Below are positions 25,992 to 34,187 of a stretch of 64,000 nucleotides of DNA, piece after piece (the first letter of the stretch is position 1; each line of letters starts with the position of its first letter). Origin of the DNA: Clostridia bacterium. GTDB taxonomy: Bacteria > Bacillota > Clostridia > Oscillospirales > Acutalibacteraceae. The notes under the pieces are model-generated. The model did not search any database and was not told the DNA's origin. It was given only the letters and a program-made list of their open reading frames with translations. Made by a program: the position numbers and the translations under genes. The stretch covers positions 169,029-233,028 of the forward strand of contig JAFRMR010000023.1 of the NCBI GenBank assembly GCA_017430535.1, read 5' to 3'.

Positions 25992-26285
25992 TCAGTCGTT
26001 CTTATTAAGGATAAGGGAACGAAGTACGCCTTCCGTGATCTTGAAAACACGGTCAAGCTCGGCGGGGAACTCTACGGGAGCTGTGTAATAATAAATTACA
26101 TAGTAGCCATCGGGCTCATCGTTGATGGGATATGCAAGCTTGCGCTTACCCCACTCATCAATGCTCTCAAGAGTGCCGTTTGCCTCAATCATGGCTTTGA
26201 ACTTTTCGGAAAGAGCCTGTGCGGCTTCTTCGCCGTCAGCTACGGAATAAACTGCCATGGTCTCATACTTGTTGGTTGCTGACAT
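25992..26285 (-). CDS. rpsF: 30S ribosomal protein S6
   Basis: A 97-residue protein with KYETMAVYSV at the start and WGKRKLAYPINDEPDGYYVIYYY in the middle, the signature of bS6. The ATG at 26285 has AGGAGGTG upstream; an in-frame upstream extension lacks homology. A leader hairpin compatible with S6:S18 autoregulation precedes it. Confidence 0.96.
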   Translation of the reverse strand: MSATNKYETMAVYSVADGEEAAQALSEKFKAMIEANGTLESIDEWGKRKLAYPINDEPDGYYVIYYYTAPVEFPAELDRVFKITEGVLRSLILNKND

Positions 26286-26344
26286 CCTTAAGCACCTCCT
26301 TTCGGTCTTAGGCCGTTTGCACGGCAAGGATATAAAAGTTATCT

Positions 26345-26372
26345 AATCCGGCGGGAAACCCCGCGGCGGAAT
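26345..26372 (-). promoter_or_regulatory. Candidate S6:S18-binding leader hairpin of rpsF
   Basis: In the rpsF leader, the minus strand reads TTCCG-CCG-CGGG-GTTT-CCCG-C-CGGAT: an outer and an inner stem separated by a bulge containing CCG. The described S6:S18 autoregulatory motif has a CCG trinucleotide in this position. The structure was folded by eye. Confidence 0.5.
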
Positions 26373-26375
26373 GCT

Positions 26376-26404
26376 ATTTTAACAGAAAGATATATTAAAG
26401 TCAA
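26376..26404 (-). promoter_or_regulatory. Promoter of rpsF operon
   Basis: Minus-strand TTGACT at 26399-26404 and TAAAAT at 26376-26381 with a 17-base spacer, placing the start just before the leader hairpin. It overlaps the end of the upstream acyl-CoA synthetase gene region. Confidence 0.72.
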
Positions 26405-26406
26405 GT

Positions 26407-28056
26407 TTAATTTTGCTCTCTGTTTCTTACTATTTTCATAGTGGTGGTCTTGGGGAATTCCTCATCCCTGATCTTGCGGCGCTGAACTCTCTTGAACTGA
26501 GGCAGTTTTTCGTTGATTTTTGCCACATCGCCCTTGAGCCTGTCGCGGGCATCGGGATACTCCTCTTCGTTAAGGAAGAACTCGGCGGTAATCTTGTCAT
26601 CCTCCTGATAAACAAGGACCTCGTTTACATAATCGATGCAGATGAGTTTATCCTCAATCTCTTCGGGAGAAACATTTTTGCCGTTTGAAAGAACGATAAG
26701 ATTCTTTACGCGGCCGATAAAGAACAGGAAACCGTCCTCATCAATATAGCCGTGGTCGCCGGTTTTAAGCCACTCTCCGTCAAAGGCGGCGGCGGTAGCT
26801 TCGGGGTCATTGTAATATCCCTTCATTACATTGGTACCTTTAACATAAACTTCGCCTACGCCGTACTCATCGGGATTGTTGATTTTGATTTCGTTACAGG
26901 GGATGGGAAGACCCACGGAGCCGATTTTATAATTATCCCTGCGGTTTACGGTGATTGCCGGGGAGCACTCGGTCATACCGTAGCCGTTAAGAATCTGGAT
27001 ACCGAAATCGTTCATTCCGTTTTCATACTTGGGATCAAGGTTTGCGCCGCCGCATATGATGAACTCCAGCTCTCCGCCAAGATTATCGATAATGGTTTTG
27101 AAGAGCTTTCTGCGGACATCTATACCCACTTTAAGCAGGGCTTTGCTGATTTTAAGGCCTTTTTTAAGAGCATCTTCTCTGCCGGTGGCTCTGGCAGTGC
27201 GCCAGATGCGGTCGTAAATTGTATTTACAACAAGGGGAACGGCGGAGAAATTCTGAGGCTTATAGGTTTTCATATCTTTCTGGAGATCTTTGAGGTTATC
27301 GCAAATATAGCCCCACTCGGCCAGCAGATAGCCGGAGAAAAGAGCGCCTACCCAGCAGAAGGTATGGTTAAGGGGCAGGAAACCGATGGCGTGCTTGCCG
27401 GAGTTGGTTTCGCAGGAAGCAACAACATCGCTGGTGATATTGAAATGAGTGAGCATAACGCCTTTGCTCAGGCCCGTTGTGCCTGAGGTGTAAACTATGC
27501 AGGCAAGATCTTCCGGGTCGATTTCGGCATCAATACATCTGGTATCGCCGGCGGCGATGGCTTTCCTTCCCTCTTCTTTGTAAGTGGGAAAATCGGAAAC
27601 AAGGAAAAACTCCTTGATGGTATTATCGGGGGATGCTTTTGCCGCCTCCATAACATGGGCGGTTTTTTCGGTATAAACAAGAGCATCGCAGCCGCAGCGG
27701 TTAAACTGGCTGACAAGTTCCTCATCGCTGAGCTTCATATCCATGGGAACGGAGATATTGCCGCCGATAAGGGTTGAATAATAGGCAACAATCCATTCAT
27801 AGGAGTTTTCGGCAACGATGGCAACCTTCTTTTTGCCGTCAATACCGTGAAGATAATAATAGGTGCCAAGGGCAGTGATTTCGTCCCAGGTCTGGTTGAA
27901 GGACCTTTTATCCTCGTTTTTATCGGCATCAAGGAACATAAACTGAAGGGAATCCCCTCCCTTTTTGGTGCCGTAAATGATAATTTCTTTAAGGGTTTTG
28001 ATATCGTGGATTTCTTTGATAAGCTGAGGATCGATTGCGAACTTTGATTTTTTCAA
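26407..28056 (-). CDS. AMP-forming acyl-CoA synthetase / ligase
   Basis: A 549-residue ANL-superfamily enzyme. The P-loop-like motif is YTSGTTGLSKGVMLTH, followed by NGYGMTECSPAIT and LKTGDHGYIDEDGFLFFIGR, and the C-terminal catalytic Lys region TTTMKIVRN. It activates a carboxylate, probably a medium or long fatty acid, as acyl-AMP and then transfers it to CoA. The start is a TTG with AAGGGA upstream; no nearby ATG fits. The gene has its own promoter and stands alone. Substrate length is not determinable. Confidence 0.88.
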   Translation of the reverse strand: MKKSKFAIDPQLIKEIHDIKTLKEIIIYGTKKGGDSLQFMFLDADKNEDKRSFNQTWDEITALGTYYYLHGIDGKKKVAIVAENSYEWIVAYYSTLIGGNISVPMDMKLSDEELVSQFNRCGCDALVYTEKTAHVMEAAKASPDNTIKEFFLVSDFPTYKEEGRKAIAAGDTRCIDAEIDPEDLACIVYTSGTTGLSKGVMLTHFNITSDVVASCETNSGKHAIGFLPLNHTFCWVGALFSGYLLAEWGYICDNLKDLQKDMKTYKPQNFSAVPLVVNTIYDRIWRTARATGREDALKKGLKISKALLKVGIDVRRKLFKTIIDNLGGELEFIICGGANLDPKYENGMNDFGIQILNGYGMTECSPAITVNRRDNYKIGSVGLPIPCNEIKINNPDEYGVGEVYVKGTNVMKGYYNDPEATAAAFDGEWLKTGDHGYIDEDGFLFFIGRVKNLIVLSNGKNVSPEEIEDKLICIDYVNEVLVYQEDDKITAEFFLNEEEYPDARDRLKGDVAKINEKLPQFKRVQRRKIRDEEFPKTTTMKIVRNREQN

Positions 28057-28103
28057 TGCTGTTCTTCCCTTCTCAATTGATTCATTTAATCACAAACAGG
28101 AGT

Positions 28104-28132
28104 ATTTTATTACTTTATACCGCTGTTTTCAA
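28104..28132 (-). promoter_or_regulatory. Promoter of acyl-CoA synthetase
   Basis: Minus-strand TTGAAA at 28127-28132 and TAAAAT at 28104-28109, 17-base spacer, about 48 bases upstream of the TTG start. Confidence 0.65.
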
Positions 28133-28182
28133 TGGGCATTTTTATTTATATGTATAAAAAGGGCTGATATGTATCACTCTGT

Positions 28183-28211
28183 TTGACAGTACTATATGCC
28201 TATGATATAAT
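28183..28211 (+). promoter_or_regulatory. Promoter of uvrC-obg operon
   Basis: TTGACA at 28183-28188 and TATAAT at 28206-28211 with a 17-base spacer, about 52 bases before the uvrC start. Confidence 0.82.
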
Positions 28212-28262
28212 AATTATTTAGATTGAAAAGCAAACGAAAACCGTAACAAAGGTGGTGAGACT

Positions 28263-30104
28263 GTGAACGAAAACCTGAAAAAGCTCCGCAAAAAAGCCAT
28301 GAGCCTGCCCCTTACCCCGGGTGTTTACCTGATGAAAAACAAAAAGGGCGAAATAATCTATGTGGGCAAAGCAAAAGCCCTTAAAAACAGAGTGAGCCAG
28401 TATTTCGGTTCACAGCACAACCACACGGAAAAAGTGCGGAAGATGGTTGAAAACGTTGAAGATTTTGACTATATTCTGTGCGGCAGCGAATTTGAAGCCC
28501 TTGTACTGGAATGCTCCCTGATAAAACAGCATTCGCCGAAATACAATATTCTGCTCAAGGATGACAAGGGATACAGCTACATAAAGGTAACCGGCGGAGA
28601 GTGGAAAAACTTCACCGCCGTTAAACAGAAGGATGACCCGGATGCGGAATATATAGGCCCGTATATGAACTCCTTCGGCATATCCAACGCAATTTCAAAC
28701 GCAAAAAAGATATTCCGCATACCCCAGTGCGGCAAGAAATTCCCCAAAGAATACAAAAAAAGCAGGCCCTGCCTTAACTATTCAATAGGCCAGTGCTCCG
28801 CCCCCTGCGCAGGCAAAATAACTGCCGAAGCCCATAACGAAGCCGTTGAAAGAGCCCTTGATTTTATAGTAAACGGCTCAGGGCCCGTGGTGGAAGAGCT
28901 TACGGCAAAAATGAATGCGGCGGCGGAAAACCTGGAATATGAAAAAGCCGCAAAGCTGAGGGATATAATAAACTCAATAAAAAAGGTTACGGATAAGCAA
29001 AAGGTTGTGGCTGCGGCCGTGGAGGAGCAGGATGTGTTTGCCGTTGTGGGCGCTTCACAGGGCAATACCTCAAAAGCCTGCCTTTCGGTGCTGAGATTCA
29101 AGGAATCCCGCCTCTATGAAAGCGAGCATTTTATTATTGACTTGCCGGAGGATCTGCCACAGGCAAGGAATGAACTGCTCAGAAGCTACTACAGCATGCG
29201 GGATTTTGTGCCCGGCAGAGTAACCCTGGACGGAAACATTGAAGATGCCTCTCTTATGGAGGAATGGCTCACATCCCTTGCGGGCAGAAGAGTGCATATT
29301 GTTATACCCCGGCGCGGGGAGCAGTATTCCCTTGTGGAAATGTGCCGCTCAAACGCAGCCCAGAAGCTGGCAATTTATATGGGTGTTGCAGGCAAATCCA
29401 CCGCCGCCCTTGATGAGCTGGGCAAACTGCTTGGGCTTAAGGCTCCCCCGTCCTATATAGAATCCTACGATATTTCACACACCGCAGGCACCAACAATGT
29501 GGCGGGTATGGTTGTTTTCAAGGACGGCCTTCCCTTTAAAAAAGCTTATAAACGCTTTGCGGTCAAGAGCTTCTCAGGCCAGGATGACTACGGCTCCATG
29601 GCCGAGGTGCTGGACAGAAGGCTTACGGAATATGAAAACGCAGAGGATAAAACAGAAGGATTCGGCAGGCTGCCGGACCTGATACTGCTTGATGGCGGCA
29701 AAGGTCAGGTAAACGCGGTAATACCAGTGCTTGAAGCCCACGGAATAGATGTGCCGGTTTTCGGTATGGTAAAGGATAACCACCACAGGACAAGGGCCAT
29801 AGCCACCTCGGGAGATGAGCTTGTGCTTACCTCAAAAAGAGCCGCTTTTGCTCTTGTGGGCTCAATTCAGGAGGAAGTGCACAGATATTCCGTTGCCTAC
29901 CATCACAGCAAAAACAAGAAATCCGCCCTTGCCACATCCCTTAAAACCATTGACGGTATAGGAGACGGCAGAGCCAAAGCCCTGCTCAGGCAGTTCAAAA
30001 CAATGCAGGCAATTTCACAGGCAACTGAAGAAGAACTTATGAAGGTTAAGGGCATGAGCAGAAATGCCGCCCGTGAAGTATACAGCGCATTTCACAGCGA
30101 GTGA
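28263..30104 (+). CDS. uvrC: Excinuclease ABC subunit C
   Basis: A 613-residue nuclease. The N-terminal GIY-YIG domain shows PGVYLMKNKKGEIIYVGKA. A Cys-rich region (RPCLNYSIGQCSAPCAGKI) follows, then a UVR segment (NLEYEKAAKLRD), an RNase H-like C-terminal nuclease (IESYDISHTAGTNNVAGMVVF and LILLDGGKGQVNA), and a helix-hairpin-helix end. It makes both incisions in nucleotide excision repair. GTG start with AGGTGGTGAG upstream. First gene of an operon with obg, mrnC and yitT. Confidence 0.97.
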   Translation: MNENLKKLRKKAMSLPLTPGVYLMKNKKGEIIYVGKAKALKNRVSQYFGSQHNHTEKVRKMVENVEDFDYILCGSEFEALVLECSLIKQHSPKYNILLKDDKGYSYIKVTGGEWKNFTAVKQKDDPDAEYIGPYMNSFGISNAISNAKKIFRIPQCGKKFPKEYKKSRPCLNYSIGQCSAPCAGKITAEAHNEAVERALDFIVNGSGPVVEELTAKMNAAAENLEYEKAAKLRDIINSIKKVTDKQKVVAAAVEEQDVFAVVGASQGNTSKACLSVLRFKESRLYESEHFIIDLPEDLPQARNELLRSYYSMRDFVPGRVTLDGNIEDASLMEEWLTSLAGRRVHIVIPRRGEQYSLVEMCRSNAAQKLAIYMGVAGKSTAALDELGKLLGLKAPPSYIESYDISHTAGTNNVAGMVVFKDGLPFKKAYKRFAVKSFSGQDDYGSMAEVLDRRLTEYENAEDKTEGFGRLPDLILLDGGKGQVNAVIPVLEAHGIDVPVFGMVKDNHHRTRAIATSGDELVLTSKRAAFALVGSIQEEVHRYSVAYHHSKNKKSALATSLKTIDGIGDGRAKALLRQFKTMQAISQATEEELMKVKGMSRNAAREVYSAFHSE

Positions 30105-30117
30105 TACGGAGGAAGAA

Positions 30118-31389
30118 ATGTTTGTAGATAAAGCCAAAATAAAGATAAAAGCCGGTGACGGCGGCAACGGAGCAGTAAGCTTCAGGCGCGAAAAATATGT
30201 TGCCGCAGGCGGACCGGACGGAGGCGACGGCGGAAGAGGCGGAAACATAGTTTTCAAGGTTGACAGCAACCTTTCCACCCTTTCGGATTTCCGTTACAAG
30301 AGAAAATACACCGCCCCCAGAGGCGGCAACGGCTCCGGCGGAAGGAAAAACGGAAAAAGCGGAGAAGACCTTGTGATATATGTGCCCAGAGGCACAATCA
30401 TAAGAGAGGCCGAAAGCGGAGCGGTTATGGCGGATATGTCCACAGACGAGCCGTTTATTGCCGCCAAAGGCGGCAGAGGCGGCTGGGGCAACCCCCACTT
30501 TGCCACACCCACAAGGCAGGTGCCGAGATTTGCAAAAGAAGGCACACCCGGTGAGGAGTGGGAGGTTACCCTTGAACTGAAGCTCCTTGCGGATGTGGGG
30601 CTTATCGGCTTCCCCAATGTAGGTAAATCCACGCTGGTATCCGTTGTGAGCGAAGCGAAACCCATAATTGCAAACTACCATTTCACCACCATAACCCCGG
30701 TGCTGGGAGTAGTGGCAATGGGAGAAGGTAATTCCTTTGTAATGGCCGATATTCCCGGGCTTATAGAGGGCGCGGGAGACGGCGTGGGGCTGGGCCACGA
30801 GTTTCTGAGGCACGTGGACAGATGCCGGCTGCTGGTGCATATAATTGATGCGGCAGGCAGCGAAGGCAGAGACCCCGTAAATGATTTTGAGATAATAAAC
30901 AATGAGCTTGAAAAATTCAGCCCGGAGCTTGCCGAAAGGCCTCAGATTGTGGCCGCCAACAAGATTGATATGGCATCCGATGAGCAGAGAGAAGCTTTAA
31001 GGAAGCATTTTGAAGATCTGGGTTACGAATACTATGAGATATGCGCCCCTATTCAGGAGGGAACCCGCGAGCTTGTGAACGCCCTGTGGAACAAACTGCA
31101 GACACTGCCACCCATTAAGAGGTATGAAACGGAGTCAATCCCTGCTGAGATGTTTGAAAAAACCGAGGATAAGGGCTTCACAATCAGGGTTGAGGATAAT
31201 GTATATTTTGTGGAGGCGCCCTGGCTGCTTAAAATACTGAGAGCCTGCGACCTTGACGACTATGAATCGCTGCAGTATTTCCAGAAAGTGCTTGTGCGCA
31301 GCGGAATTGTGGATGCACTGCTGGAAAAGGGAATTAACGAAGGAGATACGGTTTCAATTTACGACCTTGAGTTTGATTTCGTAAATTAA
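30118..31389 (+). CDS. obg: Obg GTPase
   Basis: A 423-residue GTPase. The glycine-rich Obg fold occupies residues 1-158 (KAGDGGNGAVSFRREK, GGDGGRGG). The G domain has GFPNVGKSTLVS and DIPGLIEGA, plus NKID, and the C-terminal OCT domain is the Firmicute type. It acts in 50S maturation and stress signalling. ATG 30118 has GGAGGAAGAA upstream and lies 13 bases after uvrC. Confidence 0.96.
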   Translation: MFVDKAKIKIKAGDGGNGAVSFRREKYVAAGGPDGGDGGRGGNIVFKVDSNLSTLSDFRYKRKYTAPRGGNGSGGRKNGKSGEDLVIYVPRGTIIREAESGAVMADMSTDEPFIAAKGGRGGWGNPHFATPTRQVPRFAKEGTPGEEWEVTLELKLLADVGLIGFPNVGKSTLVSVVSEAKPIIANYHFTTITPVLGVVAMGEGNSFVMADIPGLIEGAGDGVGLGHEFLRHVDRCRLLVHIIDAAGSEGRDPVNDFEIINNELEKFSPELAERPQIVAANKIDMASDEQREALRKHFEDLGYEYYEICAPIQEGTRELVNALWNKLQTLPPIKRYETESIPAEMFEKTEDKGFTIRVEDNVYFVEAPWLLKILRACDLDDYESLQYFQKVLVRSGIVDALLEKGINEGDTVSIYDLEFDFVN

Positions 31390-31401
31390 GCCCGGAATTC
31401 T

Positions 31402-31800
31402 ATGGATAAAGATCTGAACCCCAACGCAATAAATCCCCTGGCCCTTGCCTTTCTGGGAGATACGGTTTTTGATTTCTTTGTAAGAAGAGAACTTGTGACA
31501 GGCCCGGGAAAGCCCGTGAACGAACTGCACAGGGACGCCAGCGCAATGGTATGCGCCGGCTCGCAGGCGGCCTATGCAAGGGAAATTATGCCCTGCCTGA
31601 GTGAAGAGGAAACGGAAATATTCAAAAGGGGGCGTAACGCGCACCCCGGCTCTTCGCCGAAAAATCAGAGCTCTGCGGATTATCATTACGCCACAGGCCT
31701 TGAGTGCCTTTTCGGCTGGCTGTACCTTAAGGGCAGAACAGACAGGGCGGAAGAACTTTACGAAATGATAAAAAGGACAGACGAAAATGAAAAAAGATAA
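31402..31800 (+). CDS. mrnC: Mini-ribonuclease III (MrnC)
   Basis: A 132-residue RNase III catalytic domain without a dsRNA-binding domain: NPLALAFLGDTVFDFFVRREL at the start, KRGRNAHPGSSPKNQSSADYHYATGLECLFGWLY at the end. In Bacillus the family matures 23S rRNA ends. It lies 12 bases after obg and overlaps the next gene by 14 bases. Its usual neighbour cysS is absent. Confidence 0.92.
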   Translation: MDKDLNPNAINPLALAFLGDTVFDFFVRRELVTGPGKPVNELHRDASAMVCAGSQAAYAREIMPCLSEEETEIFKRGRNAHPGSSPKNQSSADYHYATGLECLFGWLYLKGRTDRAEELYEMIKRTDENEKR

Positions 31801-32662
31801 AAGCAAAGCCCTGCTTCTGCTGAAGGAAAACCTGCTGTGGGTATTGGGCTGCCTGCTGTATTCGGTGGCGGTGAATGCGCTGGTGCTGCCGAACCACCTT
31901 GCCCAAAGCGGAATGACCGGCGCATCGGTTATTTTACACCGGCTTTTTGACCTGCCGGTAGGCGCCGTGGGCTTCCTGCTCAACCTGCCCCTGCTGTTTC
32001 TTATGTGGAAGTTCCTGGGGAAAACCAGCCTTGCAAAAACCCTGTGGGTATCGGTGATACTTTCACTGTGCCTTGACGGCGTTGCCTGGCTTTTTGCAAA
32101 CTATCTGCCGGTATATACCGGGGATAAAATCCTTGCCTCCCTTATCTGCGGTGTGCTGGAAGGCTCCGGGCTGGGTATAATAATGACCACCGGCGCCACA
32201 AGCGGCGGCACGGATATTATAGGCAAGCTGATAAACAAAAGATGGCCCCATATATCTGTGGGAACTATTGTAATGGCGGCAGACGGAATTATTGTTACCG
32301 CCTATATGATTGTTTTCAGAAGCCTTGAAAGCGGCCTTTATGCCCTTATTGTGGCCTTTGTGAGCACCAGGGTGATTGATGCCCTTATCTACGGCACGGG
32401 CAACGGAAAATGCCTGATGATATTCACAAAGAAGGCGGATGAGGTTTCAAAGGCGATGATTTCAAACTCCCCCAGAGGCGTTTCAATAATACCTGCAAAG
32501 GGAGCATACAGCGGCGAAGATAACAATATGCTTATATGCGTTGCAAGAAAAAGCGAAATAAGAAAGCTGATAAAAATTGTGAAATCAATAGATAATCAGA
32601 CCTTTATCATTGTGAGTGAGGCCAACGAAATACTGGGCAACGGCTTCAATACGGATTTCTGA
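31787..32662 (+). CDS. YitT-family membrane protein
   Basis: A 291-residue protein: five or so membrane helices (LLWVLGCLLYSVAVNALVL near the start, VGAVGFLLNLPLLFLMWKFLG, TTGATSGGTDIIGKLIN), then a soluble DUF2179-type domain (about 205-285). This is the standard YitT layout. Family members are proposed transporters with unknown substrates. Its start overlaps mrnC, so translation is coupled. Confidence 0.85.
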   Translation: MKKDKSKALLLLKENLLWVLGCLLYSVAVNALVLPNHLAQSGMTGASVILHRLFDLPVGAVGFLLNLPLLFLMWKFLGKTSLAKTLWVSVILSLCLDGVAWLFANYLPVYTGDKILASLICGVLEGSGLGIIMTTGATSGGTDIIGKLINKRWPHISVGTIVMAADGIIVTAYMIVFRSLESGLYALIVAFVSTRVIDALIYGTGNGKCLMIFTKKADEVSKAMISNSPRGVSIIPAKGAYSGEDNNMLICVARKSEIRKLIKIVKSIDNQTFIIVSEANEILGNGFNTDF

Positions 32663-32674
32663 GCCCCGGCAGGG

Positions 32675-32704
32675 TTGACAAAGTATTGAGGAGCGTTATA
32701 TAAT
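32675..32704 (+). promoter_or_regulatory. Promoter of yebC
   Basis: TTGACA at 32675-32680 and TATAAT at 32699-32704 with an 18-base spacer, 36 bases before the start. Confidence 0.78.
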
Positions 32705-32740
32705 TTAAAAGTTAAATCTGTACCGAAACGAGGTTTTTTT

Positions 32741-33478
32741 ATGTCAGGTCATTCAAAATGGAGCACAATCAAGCGCAAGAAAGAGAAAACAGATAACGCC
32801 AGAGCAAAGGTATTCACCAAAATCGGCAGAGAAATTGCCGTTGTAGTGCGCGAAGGCGGCCCCGACCCCGCCAGTAACTCAAAGCTGAAAGATGTTATCG
32901 CCAAGGCGAAGGCCAACAATGTGCCCAACGACAACATTGAAAGAATAATCAAAAAAGCCGCCGGCGAACAGGGCGGAGCAAATTACGAAACAATCATTTA
33001 CGAAGGATACGGCCCCAAGGGTGTTGCAGTTATTGTTGAAGCCCTTACGGACAACCGCAACAGAACCGCCGGCGATGTGCGCCACTATTTTGACAAATAC
33101 GGCGGAAACATGGGCCAAAGCGGCAGCGTTTCTTTCCTTTTCACCAAGCAGGGCGTTATACTGCTTGAGAGCGAAGGAATAGATGAAGAAAAACTGATGG
33201 AAGATGCTCTTGAAGCAGGTGCCACCGATTTCCTCACCGATGAAGGCATATTTGAAATACGCACCGATCCCTATGACTGCGGCGCAGTCAGCGAAGCGCT
33301 TGCTGCAAAGGGATACACCTTCCTTTCAGCCGAAGCCGCCTACATCCCCTCCACTTATGTTACCCTTACGGAGCAGGATGATATGGTGAACATGAACAAG
33401 ATGCTTGAAATGTTTGAAGATAACGATGATATTCAGGGCGTATGGCATAACTGGGAGAATACAGACGACGCCGAGTAA
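32741..33478 (+). CDS. YebC/PmpR-family protein
   Basis: A 245-residue protein beginning MSGHSKWSTIKRKKEKTDNARAKVFTKIGREI, the diagnostic YebC N-terminus, with DNIERIIKKA, IYEGYGPKGVAVIVEALTDN and the acidic C-terminal end. Members act as transcription regulators (PmpR) or as ribosome-associated translation factors for proline-rich stretches. Normally YebC lies near ruvCAB; here ruvCAB is about 6 kb downstream. Confidence 0.94.
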   Translation: MSGHSKWSTIKRKKEKTDNARAKVFTKIGREIAVVVREGGPDPASNSKLKDVIAKAKANNVPNDNIERIIKKAAGEQGGANYETIIYEGYGPKGVAVIVEALTDNRNRTAGDVRHYFDKYGGNMGQSGSVSFLFTKQGVILLESEGIDEEKLMEDALEAGATDFLTDEGIFEIRTDPYDCGAVSEALAAKGYTFLSAEAAYIPSTYVTLTEQDDMVNMNKMLEMFEDNDDIQGVWHNWENTDDAE

Positions 33479-33492
33479 TAAAAGAATATATG

Positions 33493-33522
33493 AAAAGAGC
33501 AACCGGAGGGTTGCTCTTTTTT
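33493..33522 (+). terminator. Terminator after yebC
   Basis: AAAAGAGCAACC pairs with GGTTGCTCTTTT, then more T. It ends directly before the queT promoter. Confidence 0.85.
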
Positions 33523-33523
33523 G

Positions 33524-33552
33524 TTGACAATTGAAAGATTATCCTGTATAAT
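33524..33552 (+). promoter_or_regulatory. Promoter of queT
   Basis: TTGACA at 33524-33529 and TATAAT at 33547-33552 with a 17-base spacer. The transcript would begin just before the riboswitch aptamer. Confidence 0.83.
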
Positions 33553-33557
33553 GCCGC

Positions 33558-33598
33558 CGTCAGTTCGAAACCATCCTGACGTAAAACAAAACTAAGGG
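33558..33598 (+). promoter_or_regulatory. preQ1-I riboswitch
   Basis: Stem CGTCAG / CTGACG (33558-33563 with 33576-33581) encloses the loop TTCGAAACCATC. It is followed by an A-rich tail ending ACTAAGG, which can form the pseudoknot with the loop and also contains the ribosome-binding purines. This is the compact preQ1-I (type I/II) layout. The downstream gene encodes a QueT-family queuosine-precursor transporter, so sequence and context agree. Control is probably at translation, because no terminator intervenes. Confidence 0.8.
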
Positions 33599-33611
33599 AG
33601 ACAATTTAATA

Positions 33612-34157
33612 ATGCGAAACAAAAAAACCATGTTTATCACCCAGGCGGCGATTATTGCGGCAATGTATGCTGCGCTGACCTATGCACAGAACTTTCTGCT
33701 GCCGGGCACAACATCCATGGCCGTTCAGTTCAGGGCTTCGGAAGCGCTGAATGTGCTGGCCCTTTTCACCCCTGCCGCAATCCCGGGCCTTACGCTGGGA
33801 TGTGTGGTATCAAATCTGTATAATATCGGCTCAGGTCTGCCCCTGGATATGATTTTCGGCTCCCTGGCCACCCTGGGCTCCGCAATCTGCATGTATCTGC
33901 TCAGAAAAGCATGTGTAAATGGGTATCCCCTTACGGCAATGCTTATGCCGGCAATATGGAACGGAGTGATTGTGGGCTGGGAAATAGAGTACTTTTTTAT
34001 TGAAGGAAAGTTTGAGCCCATAGGCTTCCTTACACAGGGCGGATTTGTAGCCCTGGGAGAGCTTGCGGTAATGTTTACTTTAGGCACCGGCCTGTTTTAC
34101 GCAATAAAAAAGCACAATATAGATAAACAGTTGAAAAATAACAGAACCCCGGGTTAA
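33612..34157 (+). CDS. queT: QueT-family queuosine precursor ECF transporter S component
   Basis: A 181-residue membrane protein with about five helices and the family motifs AAIIAAMYAALTYAQ, VQFRASEALNVLALF and TLGCVVSNLYNIGSG. QueT proteins are substrate-binding S components for queuosine precursors such as preQ1. The preQ1 riboswitch in its leader supports this. The matching energising module EcfA1-EcfA2-EcfT is encoded about 9 kb away, at 42697-45234. The stop codon lies inside the terminator hairpin. Confidence 0.9.
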   Translation: MRNKKTMFITQAAIIAAMYAALTYAQNFLLPGTTSMAVQFRASEALNVLALFTPAAIPGLTLGCVVSNLYNIGSGLPLDMIFGSLATLGSAICMYLLRKACVNGYPLTAMLMPAIWNGVIVGWEIEYFFIEGKFEPIGFLTQGGFVALGELAVMFTLGTGLFYAIKKHNIDKQLKNNRTPG

Positions 34158-34173
34158 CCCGAGGTTCTTTTTT
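34143..34173 (+). terminator. Terminator overlapping the queT end
   Basis: AGAACC-C-CGGGTT pairs with AACCCG-A-GGTTCT, then T6. The left arm is still coding sequence. It separates queT from the convergent HAD gene. Confidence 0.82.
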
Positions 34174-34187
34174 GTGCTTATTCAAGC

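Noticed and set aside
26752-27486. A 244-codon plus-strand frame inside the acyl-CoA synthetase gene
   Set aside because: Antisense to a gene with clear motifs; no start signal and no recognisable domain.
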